Positions 44,901-57,220 of a DNA stretch of 64,000 nt are shown here, one piece after another. The stretch lies in NCBI GenBank assembly GCA_024349245.1, contig JALDNG010000452.1, positions 124,001 through 188,000 of the forward strand, read 5' to 3'. Origin of the DNA: Neodontobutis hainanensis (Eukaryota > Chordata > Actinopteri > Gobiiformes > Odontobutidae). The first letter of the stretch is position 1; each line of letters opens with the position of its first letter. The notes under the pieces were generated by a model. That model saw only the letters and a program-made list of their open reading frames with translations. It searched no databases and was not told where the DNA came from. Made by a program: the position numbers and the translations under genes.

Positions 44901-46455
44901 GAACAGACTGTAGACAAGCAGTAGAACAGACTGTAGACGACCAGTAGAACAGACTGTATATAAGTATTAGAAAACACTTTAGAAATGCTTTAGAATAGAC
45001 TGTAGAGCTGCAATAGTTCAGTATTGTAGACGAGCATTAGAAAAGACCGTATATGAGTATTAGAAATTACTAGACATGCTTTAGAACAGACTGTTGAGGT
45101 GCAGTAATACAGACTGCAAACGGGCATTATACAGACTGTAGAAGTGCAGTAGTACAGACTGTAGATATGCAGTAGAACAGAATGTAGACGTTTATTAGAA
45201 CAGACTGTATACCTGCAGTAGAACAGACTGTAGATGTGCATTAGAAAAGACTGTAGACGTTTATTAAAATGGACTATAGTCAGTGCAGTAGAACAGACTG
45301 TAGACGTGCAATAGAACAGACTGTAGAGGTGCAGTTGAACAGACTGTAGATGTGTATTAGAACAGACTGTAGATGTGCATTAGAAGAGACTATAGACAAT
45401 TATTAAAACAGACAATAGTTGTGCAGTAGAACAGACTGTAGACAAGCAGTAGAACAGACTATAGATGTGCAGTAGAACAGACTGTTGAGGTGCAGTAATA
45501 CAGACTGCAAACGAGCATTATACAGACTGTAGAAGTGCAGTAGTATTGACTGTAGATGTGCAGTAGAACAGAATGTAGACGTTTATTAGAACAGACTGTA
45601 TACCTGCAGTAGAACAGACTGTAGATGTGCATTGGAAAAGACTGTAGACGTTTATTAAAAATGACTGTAGTCGTGCAGTAGAACAGACTGTAGACGTGCA
45701 ATAGATCAGACTGTAGAGGTGCAGTTGAACAGACTGTAGATGTGCATTAGATCAGACCGTAAATGTGCAATAGAACAAATTGTAAACTTGCAGTAGAACA
45801 GACTGCAGAGCAACAGTAGTACAGACTCTAGATTGGCATTAGAACAGACTGTAGACGTGCAGTAGAAGAGACTGTAGAGGAGAAGTAGAACAAAATATAG
45901 AGGTGGAGTAGTAAGGACTGTTATTGGGCATTAGAACAGACTGTATTCGAGCAATAGAACAGACTATAGATGTGCAGTAGAACAGACTAACGATGCTGCA
46001 GAAGAATAGACTTTAAAGGTGCAGTAGTACAGACTGTAGACTTGCATTAGAATAGACGGTAGATGTGCAATAGAACAGACTGTAGACATACAATAGAAGA
46101 GACTTTAGAGGTGCAGTTGAACAAACTTAAGAGCAGCAGTAGCACAGACTCTAGATTGGTTTTAGACAGACTGTAGACGAGCATTAGAAATGACTGTAAA
46201 TGTCCAGTAGAACAGACAATGTGCAGAAGAATAGACTCTACAGGTGCATTACTACAGACTGAAGATGAGCATTAGAACATACTCTATATGAGTATTAGAA
46301 AACACTTTAGAATTGCTTTAGAACAGACGGTAGAGATGCAGTTGTATAGATTGTAGACAAGCATTAAAACAGACTGTAGAAGTGCAGTACTTCAGACTGT
46401 AGATGTGCAGTAGAAAAGACTATTGAGGTGCAGTAGTACAGAATGTCGACATTTA
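41943..46455 (+). repeat. Satellite A, forward orientation, long block
   Basis: About 196 forward units. Internal duplications include the segment with GTTGAGGTGCAGTAATACAG at 45089 and 45482, which also occurs at 36589. It ends at the second orientation switch. Confidence 0.95.
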
Positions 46456-49400
46456 TTATTGCCCTTCTACTGTCTCTAATGCTCGTCTACTGTCTGTATT
46501 ACTGCACCTCTACAGTCTGTACTAAAGCACATCTACAGTCTGTTCTAATGCTCGTCCACAGTCTATTCTTATGCAGGTCTTTAGTCTTTACTACTGCACA
46601 TCTACAGTCTGTTCTAATGGACACCTACATTCTGTTCTAATGCTCATCTACAGTCTGTTCTATTGTACGTCTACAGTCTTTTCTACTGCACATCAACAGT
46701 CTGTTCTAATGCTCGTCTACAGTCTGTACAACTGCACCTCTACAGTCTGTTCTACTGCATGTCTACAGTCTGATCTAATGCCATTTTACAGTCAGTACTA
46801 TTGCTCTACTGCAGTCTATTCTACTGCACATCTACAATCTGTTCTAATTTTCAGTCTGTTCTACAATCTAGAGTCTGTACTAATTCTGCTCTGAGGTCTG
46901 TTCAACTGCACGCGTCTACAGTCTGTTCAACTGCACCTCTACAGTCTGTTCTATTGTACGTCTACAGTCTGTTCTACTGCACGACTATAGTCTGTTTTAA
47001 TAATTGTCTAAAGTCTGTTCTACTGCACGTCTTCAGTTTGTTCTAAAAATTGTCAACATTCTGTAATACTGCACCTCTACAGTCTCTTCTACTGCACCTC
47101 TACAGTCTGTTCTAAAGCATGTCTACAGTCTTTTCTAATACTCATCTACAATCTGTTCTAATGCACGTCTATAGTCTGTTCTAATGCTCGTCTACAGTCT
47201 GTACTACTGCCGCTCTAGAGTCTATTATTTTGCACATTGTCAGTTTGTTCTACGGGACGTTTACAGTCATTTCTATTGCTCGTTTACAGTCTGTTCTAAG
47301 GTAATTCTAGAGTCTGTACTACTGCAGCTCTGATTTCTGTTCACCTGCACGTCTACAGTCTGTTTTACTGCATATCTACAATCTGTTCTAATTGTCAGTC
47401 TGTTCTACTGGACGTTTACAGTCTGTTCTAAAGCTCATCTACAGTCTGTTCTAAAGCCAATCTAGAGTCTGTACTACTGCTGCTCTGACATCTGTTCAAA
47501 TGCACATCTATAGTCTGTTCAACTGCACGTCTACAGTCTGTTCTAATGCAAGTCTACAGTCTGTACTACTGCTCATCTACAGTCTGTTCTATTGCACATC
47601 TACAGTCTGTTCTGATAAACGTCTACAGTCTGTTCTACTACACATCTACAGTCTGTACAACTGCACCTCTACTGTCTGTTCTACTGGCTGTCTACAGTCT
47701 GTTCTAATGCCATTTTACAGTCTTTACTACTGCTCTACTGCAGTCTATTCTACTGCACTTCTACAGTCTGTTTTACTGCACATATACAATCTGTTCTAAT
47801 TGTCAGTCTGTTCTACTGAACATTTACAGTCTGTTCTAAAGCTCATCTACAGTCTGTTCTAAAGCCAATCTAGAGTCTGTACTACTGCTGCTCTGAAGTC
47901 TGTTCAACTGCTTGTCTACAGTCTGTTCAATTGCAGCTCTACAGTCTGTTCTATTGTACGTCTACAGTCTGCTCTACTGCACGATTAAAGCCTTTTAATA
48001 AACATCTACATTCTTTTCTAATGCACATCTACAGTTTGTTCTACTGGTCGTCTACAGTCTCTAAATGTCATTCTGTTCTACTGACGTCTACAGTCTGTTC
48101 TAAAGCTTGAAAACAGTCTGTTCTAAAGCCAATCTAGAGTCTGTACTACTGCTGCTCTGAAGTGTGTTCAACTGCACGTCTACAGTCTGTTCAACTGCAC
48201 CTCTACAGTCTGTTCTATTGCACGTCTACAGTCTGTTCTACTGCACGACTATAGTCTGTATTAATAAATGTCTACAGTCTTTTCTAATGCACATCTACAG
48301 TGTGTTCTTGTGGAAGTATACAGTCTGTTCTAATAATTGTCTAGAGTCTGTTCTACTGCACGCCTACAGTCTCTTCTAATAATAGTCAACATTCTGTACT
48401 ACAGCACCTCTACAGTCTCTTCTACTGCACATCTACAGTTTGTTCTAGTGGTCGTCTACAGTCTGTTGTAAAGCATGTCTACAGTCTTTTCTAATACTAA
48501 TGTACAGTCTGTTCTAATGCTCGTGTAAAGTCTTAACTACTGCACCTCTACAGTCTATTATTCTGCACATCGTCAGTCTTTTCTAATGCACATCTACAGT
48601 CTGTTCTAATGGACAACTACAGTCTGTTCTAATGCACGTCTATAGTCTGTTCTAATGCTCATCCACAGTCTGTTCTAATGCAGGTCTTTAGTCTGTACTA
48701 TTGCACATCTACAGTCTGTTCTACTGGACGTATACAGTCTGTTCTAATGCTCGTCTACAGTCTGTTCTATTGTACGCGTCTACAGTCTCTTATAATGCTA
48801 CTTTACAGTCTGTACCTCTGCTCTACCGCATTTTGTTCTACTGCACGTCTACAGTCTTTTTTATAAACGTCTATAGTCTATTCTAATGCAAGTCTACAGT
48901 CTGTGCTACTGCTCATCTACAGTCTGTACTACTGCACTTTTAAAATCTGTTCTAATGCTCATCTGCAGTCTGTATTACTGCACCTCTACAATCTGTTCTA
49001 AAGCATATCTAGAGTGTTTTCTAATACTCATATAGAGTCTGTTCTAATGCTCGTCTACAGTCTGAACTACTACATTTCTACAGTCTGTTCTATAGCATGT
49101 CTACAGTGTTTTCTAATACTCATATACAGTCTGTTCTAATGCTCGTCTACAGTCTGTACTACTGCACATCTACAGTCTCTACTACTGCACTTCTAAAGTC
49201 TGTTTCTAATGCACATCGACAGTCTGTTCTAATGCAAGTCTATAGTCAGTACTACTCCTCGTCCACAGTCTGTTCTAATGCAAGTCTATAATCTGTACTA
49301 CTGCTCATTTACAGTCTGTTCTAATGCAAGTCTACAGTCTGTACTACTGCTCATTTACGGTCTGTTCTACTGCAGGTCTACAGTCTGTTGTAATAAACGT

Positions 49401-51990
49401 CTACAGTCTGTTCTACTGCACATCTACAGTCTGTACTACTGCACTTCTACAGTCTGTTTTATTGCTCGTCTACAGTCTGTATTACTGCACGTCTACAGTC
49501 ATTTCAACTACACCTCAACAGTCTGTTCTAATGCCAGTTTACATTCTTTACCTCTGCTCTATTGCAGTCTGTTCTACTGCACGTCTACAGTCTGTTCTAC
49601 TGCTGCTCTGAAGTCTGTTCAACTGCATGTCTGTAGTCTGTTCAACTGCACCTCTACGTTCTATTGTATGTCTACATTCTGTTCTAATGCACATCTACAG
49701 TCTGTTCTAATGCAAGTCTACAGTCTGTACTACTGCTCGTGTACAGTCTGTACTACTGCACCTCTACAGTCTGTTCTAAAGCATGTCTACAGTCTATTCT
49801 AATACTTATACACAGTCTGTTCTAATTCTCGTCTACAGTCTCTACTTACGGACCTTTAAATTCTATTCTTCTGCAGGATCATAAGTCTGTTTTACTGGAC
49901 ATCTACAGTCTGTTCTATACACGTATATAGTCTTTTCAAATACTCGTCCACAGTCTGTTCTAATGCAGTCGGTACTACTGCACATCTATAGTCTGTTCTA
50001 TTGCTCGAATACAGTCTGTTCTAATGCCCAATAAAAGTCTTTACTACTCCACCTCTACAGTTTGTTTCTACTTCTCCTCTACAGTCTGTTCTACTGCAGG
50101 TCTACAGTCTGTTCTAATGCCAGTCTAGAGTATGTACTACTGCTGCTCTACAGTCTGTTCTACTGCAAGTCTACATTCTGTTCTACTGCACATCTACAGT
50201 CTGTTCTAATGCACATCTACAGTCTGTTCAACTGCAAGTCCACTGTCTCTTCTACTGCTCTTCTACAGTCTGTTCTACTGCACGACTCTAGTCGGTTTTA
50301 TTAAAGGTCTACAGTCTCTTCTAAAGCAGATCTACAGTCTGTTCTAATGCACATCTACAGTCTGTTCTACTGGACCTCTACAGTCAGTTCTAAAGCCAAT
50401 CTAGAGTCTGTACTACTGCTGCTCTGAAGTCTGTTTAACTGCAAGTCTACAGTCTGTTCAACTGCACTTCTACAGTCTGTTCTAATGCCATTTTACAGTC
50501 TGTACCTCTGCTCTACTGCAGTCTGTTCTATTGCACTTCTACAGTCTTTTTACTGCACATCTACAGTCTGTTCTAATGCACATCTACAGTCTGTTCTAAT
50601 GCAAGTCTACAGTCTTTAATACTGCTCATCTACGGTCTGTTCTACTGCAGGTCTAAAATCTCTTCTAATAAATGTCTACAGTCTGTTCTACTGCACATCT
50701 ACAGTCTGTAATACTGCACTTCTACAGACTGTTCTAATGCTCGTCTACAGTCTGTATTACTGCACCTCTACAGTCTGTTCCAAAGCATGTCTAGAGTGTT
50801 TTCTTATACTCAAATACAGTCTGTTCTAATGCTCGTCTACAGTCTGTTAAACTGCGCCTCTACAGTCTGTTCTAAAGCATGTCTATAGTGTTTTCTAATT
50901 CAAATATACAGTTTGTTCTAATGCTTGTCTACAGTCTGAACTACTGCTCTTCTACAGTCTGTTCTAAAGCATGTCTAGAGTGTTTTCTAATACTCATATA
51001 CAGTCTGTTCTAATGCTCGTCCACAATCTGTTAAACTGCACCTCTAGAGTCTGTTCTAAAGCATGTCTACAGTGTTTTCTAATACTCATATACAGTCTGT
51101 TCTAATGCTCATGTACAGTCTGTAGTACTGCACCTAGTCTATTCTTCTGCACATTGTCAGTCTGTTTTACTGGATGTTTACAGTCATTTCTAATGCAAGT
51201 CTACAGTCTGTACTACTGCTCATCTACAGTCTGTTCTAATCCCAGTTTACTGTCTGTACTTCTGCTCTACTGCAGCCTGTTCTACTGCACGTCTACAGTC
51301 TGTTTTACTGCTCATCTACAGTCTGTTCTAAAGCCAATCTAGAGTCTGTACTACTGCTGCTCTGACATCTGTTCAAATGCACATCTATAGTCTGTTCAAC
51401 TGCACGTCTACAGTCTGTTCTAATGCAAGTCTACAGTCTGTACTACTGCTCATCTACAGTCTGTTCTATTGCACATCTACAGTCTGTTCTGATAAACGTC
51501 TACAGTCTGTTCTACTGCATGTCTACAGTCTGATCTAATGCCATTTTACAGTCAGTACTATTGCTCTACTGCAGTCTATTCTACTGCACATCTACAGTCA
51601 TTTTACTGCACATCTACAATCTGTTCTAATTTTCAGTCTGTTCTACAATCTAGAGTCTGTACTAATTCTGCTCTGAAGTCTGTTCAACTGCACGTCTACA
51701 GTCTGTTCAACTGCACCTCTACAGTCTGTTCTATTGTACGTCTACAGTCTGTTCTACTGCACGACTATAGTCTGTTTTAATAAAGGTCTACAGTCTTTTC
51801 TAATGCACATCTAAAGTCTGTTCTACTGGCCGTCTACAGTCTGTTCTAATAATTGTCTAGAGTCTGTTCTACTGTATGTCTTCAGTTTTTTCTAAAAATT
51901 GTCAACATTCTGTAATACTGCACCTCTACAGTCTCTTCTACTGCACCTCTACAGTCTGTTCTAAAGCATGTCTACAGTCTTTTCTAATAC
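46456..51990 (-). repeat. Satellite A, reverse orientation, long block
   Basis: About 240 reverse units. The junction reads GTCGACATTTATTATTGCCCTTCTACTGTC around 46446-46475 and is not a perfect palindrome, unlike that at 31.35 kb. Internal higher-order copies: 46730-47050 recurs at 51510-51920, and 47454-47660 at 51329-51510. The array ends at the LINE tail at 51995. Confidence 0.95.
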
Positions 51991-52015
51991 TCATCTAGAC
52001 AAGACAAGACAAGAC

Positions 52016-52642
52016 ATTTATTTTTGTATAGCCCAATATCACAACAACAGCCGCCTCAAAGGGCTTAACAGACTGCACTAGACAACATCCCCTGTCCTTA
52101 GACCCTCCATCAGGGTGAGGAAAAACTCCAAAAAAAACCCAGCCGGGAAAAAAGAGAAACCTCAGGGAGAACCACAGAAGGAGGGATCCACTCCCAGGAC
52201 GGACAGGCCGTGCAAGAATGTGACCAGGACAGTTGAAAAAAAAATACATAAAAATACAAAACATATTCACAAAAAACATTTATGTTGACAGCGTCCAGTG
52301 TCCACTCTTTCTGTGTATGTAAGGTGGATGGGACCTCAGCCATTATCAAGGTAGATGAAAGATGAGCTGTGGGTCCTCACACTGGAGCAGAGTCAGGGGG
52401 GGGTGGGGCAGTACACATCACCCAGCAGATAAGAGGTTTGCGTCCACCCTAGGAGGAGGTAGAAAGGAGAAAAACAAAAGTGCTAAATACTACTGATAAT
52501 AGGCAGATGTAATAATAATATGAGCGGTTGAGTGTGTACCTACAGCTACAACCAGTGTAAACATAACCCTATGATCAATCAGTCTCCATACCATTGGTGA
52601 AATAAGTAAGTTTTGAGTTTGCTTTTGAAAATCTCAACAGAG
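52016..52642 (-). other. 3' UTR of the L2/CR1-like LINE
   Basis: Noncoding stretch between the RT stop and the GACAA tail, with a G-run at 52396-52411. The opening TTTATTTTTGTATAGCCCAA (52018) and ACCACAGAAGGAGGGATCC (52172) are phrases I recall as common in fish genomes. Confidence 0.7.
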
Positions 52643-53276
52643 TCAGATCGCCACTTCCACCGGGAGCCCATTCCACAAAAATGGGGCTCTATAAGAAAAG
52701 GCTCTGTAGCCAGCAGACTTCTTCTTTATTCGAGGAAGTTGAAGGAGGCCAGCGTCCTGAGAGCGAAGTACGAGCTGGAGTATACCAGGTGATAAGGTCA
52801 GATAGGTAAGAGGCGCGCGTCCACAAAGGATTTTATATGTTAACAAGAGAACTTTGAAATCAGCTCTAACATGAATAGGAAGCCAGTGTAATGAAGCCAG
52901 GACCGAGTAATGTGATCAAACTTCCTGGTCTTTGTTAAAAGTCTGGCGGCTGTATTTTGGACCATTTGTAGACTGTGAGTACTTTTCTTCGGCAGTCCAG
53001 AGAATAACGCATTACAGTAGTCCAGCCTGGATGTGACAAATGCATGAATGAGAATTTCAGCATCAGCTAAAGAGAGGCAGGAGCGAATTTGTGAGATATT
53101 CCGCAAGTGAAAAAGCCCAATTTAGTGACCTCACTAATGTGCTGATGCAGAGATAGTGTGGGGTCAAAGATTACACCGAGGTTCCTCGCAGTTTTGCCGT
53201 GCTCCAACACACAGTTGTTTATTGAGAAAGTAAGATTGTTGAACTTGTGCCGATGACTGGCTGGACCAATTAACAA
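52643..53276 (-). pseudogene. L2/CR1-like LINE RT thumb and C-terminus
   Basis: Three frames in sequence: ARNLGVIFDPTLSLHQHISE (53067-53276), LIHAFVTSRLDYCNALFSGL (52840-53106) and FLWNGLPVEV (52643-52846). These are the RT thumb, the LDYCN motif and the C-terminal WNxLP tail. Each junction is a frameshift. Confidence 0.82.
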
Positions 53277-53373
53277 GAGCTCTGTTTTATCCGTTCAAAT
53301 GGAGGAAGTTTTGAGACATCCATGTTTTAATTGAAACGAGGCAGGCCTCTAGACGCATGATGTCAGTAGTATT

Positions 53374-55012
53374 CAGGGTATCCGCGGATCCTTAAAAAGT
53401 CTTAAAAGGTATTAAATTCCATAATGTAAAAATAAGGCCTTAATTAGCATTAAAAAGTCTTAAATCCATGTTTCAAAGGTCTTAAAATGAACCGACAACG
53501 TAAAGAACATTTTATTTTAATTTTAAAATAATCAAAGCGGCACGTCTTTGTCACACAGAACAAAATAGGCGGAACCGACCAACTAACAAATTATACTAGT
53601 GCTGCAACGACGTGCGTAAATGCGCCGATGCGTCACATTCTTTAAATTCATCTCGTAATGGCGGCTTGTGCTCCTGGGAATGGAGAAAGTTCTATTCTAT
53701 CACAATAACCCAGACCATGATTATCAGAGGTATGAGAATACTTTAAACAGAGGCCAAATAAAATGATCCTTTACCCTTCTAAGTCGAAAAATTGCGACAA
53801 GGAACTTAACTGGAAGAAACAGCCGCTATTTCCGGTTTATGTGCTAAATTATGTTTCCACTCCCTCAGACACCCTGTACTTTGTTTCTAGTCCACTATTA
53901 CCATGTGTTGCCATTAAAATCTTTCGTAAAAGAAGACCTCAAACTCACGTCTCAGTGGGCGTGTCAGGACCGGCTGAGTGGAAGCCAGCCGGTCAGCGGC
54001 TGCGCTGCTCGTGCTTTTCTCAGTGTACATAAAGCACACTTTCGGTCGGGAATAATGCGGCTTCTATTGACAGATGTTTGGGACAAATACGTGTTGTTCA
54101 TCCTGACACTTTACCCAGTCGAGGAGGAAGAGGCAGGGTATACACAGTCAGAACAAATGTACTAATCAAAGCAGCGATATTAATAAAAGTGATGTGTGCT
54201 GTGCCTTATGAGAGGTCCCACACTCTAAAAAACGACTAACTTTACCATTTGGATAAAAACAGATAAAGTTACTGCAACCAAACACCTACAGTACATGTGT
54301 ATATTTCATACATTTTACTATAAGTTATGGTATTTTAGAAGTTGTAGTTGTCCTGTAGTTTACTAATTTTGCTTTACAAGTTACTGTTGTTAATAATTTC
54401 ATTTCAGAAAAAGACAAAAAAAAGAAAAATATATGTTTATTAGTCTGTATGTACCGTAAATAACAATCACCAGTATATAAAGCAAATTAGATGCATTTTT
54501 GTAATTACTTTTGGGACAAACCAATAAAATAAAATAAAACATAATTATGTGATTAATAACGAATTATCTCCTTAGTTTAAAAGAGTTTTAAATGCTTTCT
54601 TTTTTATTTTATAATAAAATTACAAATTCATAAGACTCTCTGAAAAACAATTAATTAATCAAAGTAATCACATTCAGTTCATTTAAAAATATGCATATTT
54701 ACTATCCTCTTTAAAATACATTACAGTTTATTAATCTAGTGTTCTTTTTTTAAAGTTTATAATAAGAAATACAATAAAAAAATTGTTAGATTATGTTTGT
54801 GAAGGTTCTCAGTCATTCAGGACATCTTGAAAAAAAGGTTTAAGCAAAAGCAGCGTGGACTGGACATTACCAGATGGAAAAAAGTTTGAGTGGTTTTGTT
54901 TGCTGTTCGCAAATTTGTTGCTATGAAATTGGTCTTAAATTTAATTTTAGATGGTATTAAAAAGGTCTTAAAAAGTCTTAAATCTAAATCTCAGAAACCT
55001 GCAGATACCCTG
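53374..55012. mobile_element. Non-autonomous DNA transposon (CAGGGTATC ends, 6-bp duplication)
   Basis: Left end CAGGGTATCCGCGG; right end, reversed, CAGGGTATCTGCAGG: an imperfect terminal inverted repeat. Flanks AGTATT (53368-53373) and AGTATT (55013-55018) are a perfect 6-bp duplication, supported by the interrupted RT frame. Subterminal GTCTTAAA repeats at both ends. The 1.64-kb interior has no transposase; frames at 53763-54165 are not recognised. The ends look hAT-like, but hAT usually gives 8 bp, so the superfamily is open. Confidence 0.85.
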
Positions 55013-56062
55013 AGTATTATTTGCTTTTATTGGTAGATACAGCTGTGTATCATCGGCATAACAGTGGAAGTTCACTCCATAACTTCTGATGATTTGTCCC
55101 AATGGTGTAACATATAGTGAAAAAAGTATGGGACCGAGCACAGACCCTTGTGGCACACCGAACTTCACTGCTGCCGTGGAGGAGAAGGATTTATTAAAAG
55201 AGACAAAATGAGACCTATCACACAGATAGGATTCTAACCAAGAAAGAGCAGAGCCAGAGATGCCAAAAACATCTTTAAGTCTGTTGATTAGCACTGCATG
55301 ATCAATCGTATCAAATGCAGCACTGAGATCCAGCAATAATAGTAGAGCCGATGAGTCCTCGTCCATCTGAAGGAGAAGATCATTTGTTACTTTAACTAAA
55401 GCTGTTTCAGTGGAATAAGAGGCCCTAAATGCAGACTGAAACGGCTCGAGGAGGTCATTTTCTGATAGATATAGAGTAAGTTGTTTTAGCACAACTTTTT
55501 CGAGGACTTTAGATAGAAAAGGTAAATTGGAGACAGGACGGAAATCATTTAGGCATCCAGGATCCAAAGTAGTTTTTTTGAGCAGGGGTTTGACCACAGC
55601 CTGTTTGAAAAGGGAAGGGACGGTGCCAGTAGACAGGGACAAGTTTATAATGTTTAATATAATTTGCCCCACATAGGGCCACAGTTCTTTAAGCTGTTTT
55701 GCTGGCAGGATATCCAGGAGACACGTAGTTGCTTTACATGAAGAAACCACCTTTGTCAGCTCATCAAGGGAAACAGAATCTAAGACTGAGAGACGAGAGA
55801 TCGGTGGATCCAAGTGAATGGGACCCGGAGCCAAAGAAGACAAAAACAAAATATTATCCCTGATATCTTCAATTTTATGATTAAAGAAATCTAAAAAGTC
55901 TTGTGCACTAAAGGGAGAGGAGTCTTCAGTTGTTTTTGGTTGGATAAGTTTAGCAACTGTTCCAAAGAGAAACCTGGGGTTATGCCGTTTTTTTCTTATA
56001 AGAGATGAAAAATAGGTAGTCTTTGCAGTGCTGAGGGCGTGCTTATAGGTGTTTACACACAA
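54968..56062 (-). pseudogene. L2/CR1-like LINE reverse transcriptase
   Basis: A 364-codon frame with KPLLKKTTLDPGCLNDFRPV, FQSAFRASYSTETALVKV, the first catalytic Asp in LLLLDLSAAFDTIDH, FGVPQGSVLGPILFSLY and the active site CYADDTQLYL (YADD at 335-338). The last 14 residues (QGICRFLRFRFKTF) are read from the inserted transposon, not from the LINE. The preceding endonuclease is missing. Confidence 0.9.
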
Positions 56063-56181
56063 ACACCACTTTTGATAATTTAGATTTGTTTTTGACTTGC
56101 TTCTACATTATCCAGTTCCACACCCGCACTATCATGACTAGCAGGTTCTCTAATTCCTGCAACCTGCTGAGATTCCTTGTG

Positions 56182-56880
56182 TCAAATGCACCGAATGCAC
56201 CTGTCTATATTACTAGCCAAAATGGCAGCACCATGTCCAGTAGGATGCAGGCCGCCTGCCCTCAGCAGGCATGGACGGCCCCAGAAAGAAGGCCAGTTAT
56301 CCACAAAACCATAACCTTTCTGACTACAATGCCGGGCCAGCCACCGGTTCATGGAAACTAATCTGCTATACTGTTCATCACTACCCCTTATGGGGAGGGC
56401 GCCAGAGACAATTAATCGATGCCGACTCATCTTGTTCCCTAGTTCAAGAGTCCTGGCTAGGCTATCTTTGGTTACCTCTGACTGCCTCATTCTCACATTA
56501 TTGGTGCCGACATGAATAACTATCTACTTGTATGTAGTGCCAGTATGTGTCTGAGGAAACTCTCCCTCCCTGTGTGATGTCAGCACCCTAAGATTAGCCT
56601 CTATGTCGGAAGCTCTGGCCCCCGGTAAACAGTGGACAATGGCTGGCGTCTCGAGTCTAATATTGCGGGTAATGGAGTCTCCTATCACCAGAGTGCGATG
56701 CTTGCTCAGGTTGGCAGGCGCAGAGGAAACAGGCCGGTGATCAGCGCGGACAAGCGGACTTGAAAGCGCTGAAAACCGGTTCGCGGTCAGAGGGGGTGAC
56801 CGCGGACAGGAGCGGACAACCGAAGGCTTCCCCCTGCCTGCACGCCTGATAGCAGGACTGCTATCAGACCTGCATCTGAT
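56182..56880 (-). pseudogene. L2/CR1-like LINE ORF1 with SGNH esterase domain
   Basis: Minus-strand coding with the blocks of an SGNH (GDSL-type) hydrolase: LVIGDSITRNI (nucleophile Ser), VIHVGTNNVRM (the GxN block) and GGLHPTGHG near the C-terminus, where DGLHP (Asp-His pair) is expected: the Asp reads Gly here. The region before it (56640-56880) is basic and Pro/Arg-rich. CR1 and some L2 LINEs are known to carry such an esterase in ORF1, where it may aid membrane or lipid interaction. A stop near 56525 and the C-terminal truncation break it. Confidence 0.8.
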
Positions 56881-56907
56881 ACTACAAGAGGTGGTACCAA
56901 CCGACTG

Positions 56908-57093
56908 ATGCGGAAATTCCTCCCGCGTTGGGCGGGACCATACACCATTGTCAACAAACTATACCCAGTGGTGTATCAGATAAAGATCACCAAAGGGAGG
57001 AAGGGACCCACTCTCAAGTGGATACACCGCAACCAGATAAAGTTGCACAAAACCCCCATGGGATCTACAAGGGATGTTCACGCTCCCAAGTAG
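56908..57093 (+). pseudogene. pol: ERV C integrase C-terminal end
   Basis: ATG 56908 is internal, not a start. RKFLPRWAGPYTIVNKLYPV, then YQIKITKGRKGPTLKWIHRN: this is the SH3-like chromatin/DNA-binding end of integrase (LPRWAGPY, then WIHRNQIKLH). It ends TAG at 57091-57093, about 130 bp before the env-like frame. Everything upstream is missing. Confidence 0.8.
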
Positions 57094-57220
57094 TCTTAAA
57101 CAGATCCCTTAGCTCGCAGTAACTACTAACAATTAACCTCTAACTCTGATCTCCTAACGCTTTTCACCTTTCAGTGTTAACTGTGAGTAATTCAATATCT
57201 GTAACTGATAACTCCGGTTT

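Larger units (their letters stand above)
51995..56900 (-). mobile_element. L2/CR1-like LINE with esterase ORF1, split by a DNA transposon
   Basis: On the minus strand: ORF1 with an SGNH esterase (56182 to about 56880), RT (54968-56062) and the RT C-terminus (52643-53276), then a 3' UTR ending in GACAA repeats (51997-52015). A transposon (53374-55012) splits the RT just after the active site. The endonuclease that should lie between ORF1 and RT is absent, so about 0.8-0.9 kb appears deleted near 56070-56180. It inserted at the end of the Satellite A array. Confidence 0.85.

Noticed and set aside
49278..49802. 174-codon frame in Satellite A
   Set aside because: It is the translation of the 23-bp repeat; equal frames occur all over the array in every register.
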